Shown one piece after another: positions 63,896 through 64,000 of a stretch of DNA of 64,000 nucleotides. Made by a program: the position numbers and the translations under genes. The DNA lies in contig NZ_NOXW01000021.1 of the NCBI RefSeq assembly GCF_002251855.1, forward strand, positions 558,001-622,000, written 5' to 3'. Position 1 is the stretch's first letter. Each line of letters opens with the position of its first letter. Source of the stretch: Rhodoferax sp. TH121 (lineage in GTDB: Bacteria > Pseudomonadota > Gammaproteobacteria > Burkholderiales > Burkholderiaceae_C). The notes below the pieces were generated by a model that saw nothing but the letters and a program-made list of their open reading frames with translations, ran no database searches and had not been told where the DNA came from.

Positions 63896-64000
63896 CTACC
63901 GGGGCATCCACGCGCCGCAGCTCCAGCACTGCTCAAACCCACCTTCCACCAGCTCGCCACATGCACACAACCACCGCCGCTGAGGTACATGCTGCAAGTG
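63896..64000 (-). CDS. Zinc-ribbon protein, C-terminal end only (DUF2007-like)
   Basis: The last 34 residues and stop (TAG at 63898-63896) of a gene entering from the right edge. The end has two CxxC-like pairs, CACGELVEGGFEQCWSCGAW, a zinc-ribbon such as closes many DUF2007 (putative signal-transducing) proteins. The rest lies outside the window. Confidence 0.55.
   Translation of the reverse strand, partial: HLQHVPQRRWLCACGELVEGGFEQCWSCGAWMPR

Overview
The window is GC-rich, densely coded chromosomal DNA of a betaproteobacterium. The nlpD-rpoS pair, the rpsF-priB-rpsR-rplI-dnaB block, the alaA-hom-thrC-moeA-moaD run and two kinds of short dispersed repeat suggest Burkholderiales, probably Comamonadaceae near Rhodoferax/Polaromonas. 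That placement is inferred from gene order and protein style; there is no rRNA here. I saw no tRNA, rRNA, CRISPR, prophage or insertion sequence.

Layout. 0-4.6 kb: end of nlpD, rpoS, the 23S rRNA methyltransferase rlmD, a small lipoprotein, a Bax-inhibitor-1 membrane protein and a GlcG/HbpS-like protein. 4.6-27.1 kb is an iron and heme block. On the minus strand lies a compact seven-gene unit (catecholate-type TonB receptor, piuC, an FMN 2-hydroxyacid oxidase, tonB, exbB, exbD, hemP), with bfd upstream of it. Next come an imelysin / di-heme oxidoreductase / imelysin / DUF1513 operon and bacterioferritin. Then, on the plus strand, two small unknown proteins, a DUF2325 protein, a hemoglobin/transferrin-type TonB receptor, a CobN-type chelatase with an export signal and C-terminal anchor, a ChaN-like protein, a second ExbB-like channel and a DUF2149 protein. 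Fur-box-like sites sharing the core TTCTCAT precede bfd, the first imelysin gene, the small-protein/DUF2325 group and the heme receptor.

27.3-33 kb: divergent ppsR and ppsA, then a sodium:solute symporter translationally coupled to ppsA. 33-36 kb: S6/PriB/S18/L9/DnaB. 36-39.2 kb: PIN-PhoH ATPase, Bcp peroxiredoxin and a Mth938-domain protein. 39.3-46.5 kb: amino-acid genes (alaA, hom, thrC) and molybdopterin genes (moeA, moaD, moaE), with a DapA-family gene lying convergently between moaD and moaE. 46.7-55.1 kb: a 7TM-GGDEF-EAL protein and a 1975-residue fusion of a GMC oxidoreductase, an alpha/beta hydrolase and a PhoD-type phosphatase. 55.2-58.4 kb: clpB behind a sigma-32-type promoter, a 42-residue DUF3149 protein and an AhpD-like protein. 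58.6-62.4 kb: an osmoprotectant ABC system in the order of E. coli yehZYXW. 62.5-64 kb: three small proteins and the end of a zinc-ribbon protein.

The most interesting system is the receptor-CobN-ChaN-ExbB-DUF2149 locus. It resembles the hmu heme loci of Bacteroidetes, and no CobS, CobT or cobalamin gene is near it. This suggests that the chelatase acts on imported porphyrin in the periplasm, with its own proton-driven motor. The second striking signal is a 27-nt dispersed element: eleven full copies of identical length carry a small hairpin with compensatory changes, and four copies lie inside coding sequences.
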